A stretch of DNA of 6,009 bases, taken from Anaerolineales bacterium. Lineage in GTDB: Bacteria; Chloroflexota; Anaerolineae; Anaerolineales; Villigracilaceae. This document shows positions 5,770 through 6,009 of the stretch, in pieces. Numbering within the stretch: the stretch's first letter is position 1; every line of letters begins with the position of its first letter. A program made the position numbers and the translations under genes. A model generated the notes under the pieces. It ran no database searches and was not told where the DNA came from. It was given only the letters and a program-made list of their open reading frames with translations. The stretch is taken from positions 1 to 6,009 of the forward strand of contig JAEURE010000181.1 of NCBI GenBank assembly GCA_016789485.1. The letters run 5' to 3'.

Positions 5770-6009
5770 AGGTGAGGGATGGAAGATATTTTTCGCGCAG
5801 ACTTGCCATATGATGTTCGACGTGTCCCACCAGCATAAAGATCAAGGCTCGGGCGCTCACTGCCGCGCCGCTGGCTGTCCCGACCCGCGCAGCAGATTCT
5901 TCGCTGATATTTTTTACGGCAAGGATGTTTGCGCGGCGCAAATATTCGAATTCGGCAAGCAAGTCTTCGAGAGCAAGTTCATCCGCCCCCGATTCGCGGA
6001 CATAATCTC
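5768..6009 (-). CDS. DinB-like family protein, C-terminal part only
   Basis: The frame is open to the right edge of the window and 79 C-terminal residues are visible, so the TTG at 5962 is an internal codon and not a start. DinB/YfiT-like proteins are four-helix bundles that often bind a metal through three His; many are thiol transferases or have no known role. The visible part begins DYVRESGADELALEDLLAEF. It continues with a helix, a GTASG turn and AVSARALIFMLVGHVEHHMASLREKYL. The GTASG...VSARAL...GHVEHH arrangement is typical of the last two helices of DinB_2-type proteins. The terminal His residues (62, 65 and 66 of the visible part) probably include a metal ligand. The remaining ligands would be upstream, outside the window. 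The coding region ends 7 nt before ptrB and is probably co-transcribed with it. The family call is from recognition of this pattern and is moderately sure; the substrate is unknown. Confidence 0.75.
   Translation of the reverse strand, partial: DYVRESGADELALEDLLAEFEYLRRANILAVKNISEESAARVGTASGAAVSARALIFMLVGHVEHHMASLREKYLPSLT

Noticed and set aside
1..6009. A novel defence, mobile or secondary-metabolism system
   Set aside because: All substantial coding regions belong to housekeeping families or a single small unknown. There are no transposase or integrase genes, no direct repeat array and no attachment-site-like repeats in the window.

Overview
The window looks like ordinary chromosomal housekeeping DNA from a bacterium, most likely a member of the Chloroflexota (Anaerolineae-like). 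The main evidence is the malate dehydrogenase, whose sequence closely resembles, from memory, the lactate-dehydrogenase-like MDH of Chloroflexus. The moderate GC content and strong GGAGG-type ribosome binding sites fit this. The assignment is an inference, because no database search was possible.

Layout. The left half reads on the + strand. It holds the 3' part of a thioredoxin reductase gene (trxB, cut by the left edge), a spacer with RNA-like hairpins and a clear Rho-independent terminator, then a two-gene unit of malate dehydrogenase (mdh) and a citrate synthase of the mitochondrial/eukaryotic type. A strong inverted repeat lies in the 70-bp gap between mdh and the citrate synthase gene. 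The right half reads on the - strand. It holds the C-terminal end of a DinB-like protein (cut by the right edge), a complete oligopeptidase B-like S9 serine peptidase whose ribosome binding site overlaps the dinB stop codon, and an 87-residue protein of unknown function with its own near-consensus sigma-70-type promoter. The two halves converge on one bidirectional terminator near 3338-3371.

How the genes work together. MDH makes oxaloacetate and citrate synthase condenses it with acetyl-CoA. The mdh-gltA pair therefore carries two consecutive steps of the TCA cycle, the first of which needs pulling by the second. Thioredoxin reductase (cytosolic thiol redox), oligopeptidase B (peptide turnover) and the DinB-like protein are separate functions that share the neighbourhood.

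I found no mobile element, CRISPR array, tRNA, rRNA, toxin-antitoxin or defence locus, and no sign of a new multi-gene system. The items most worth a second look are the mitochondrial-type citrate synthase, the hairpin between mdh and gltA, the small unknown protein with its own promoter, and the altered substrate-pocket residues in the peptidase.
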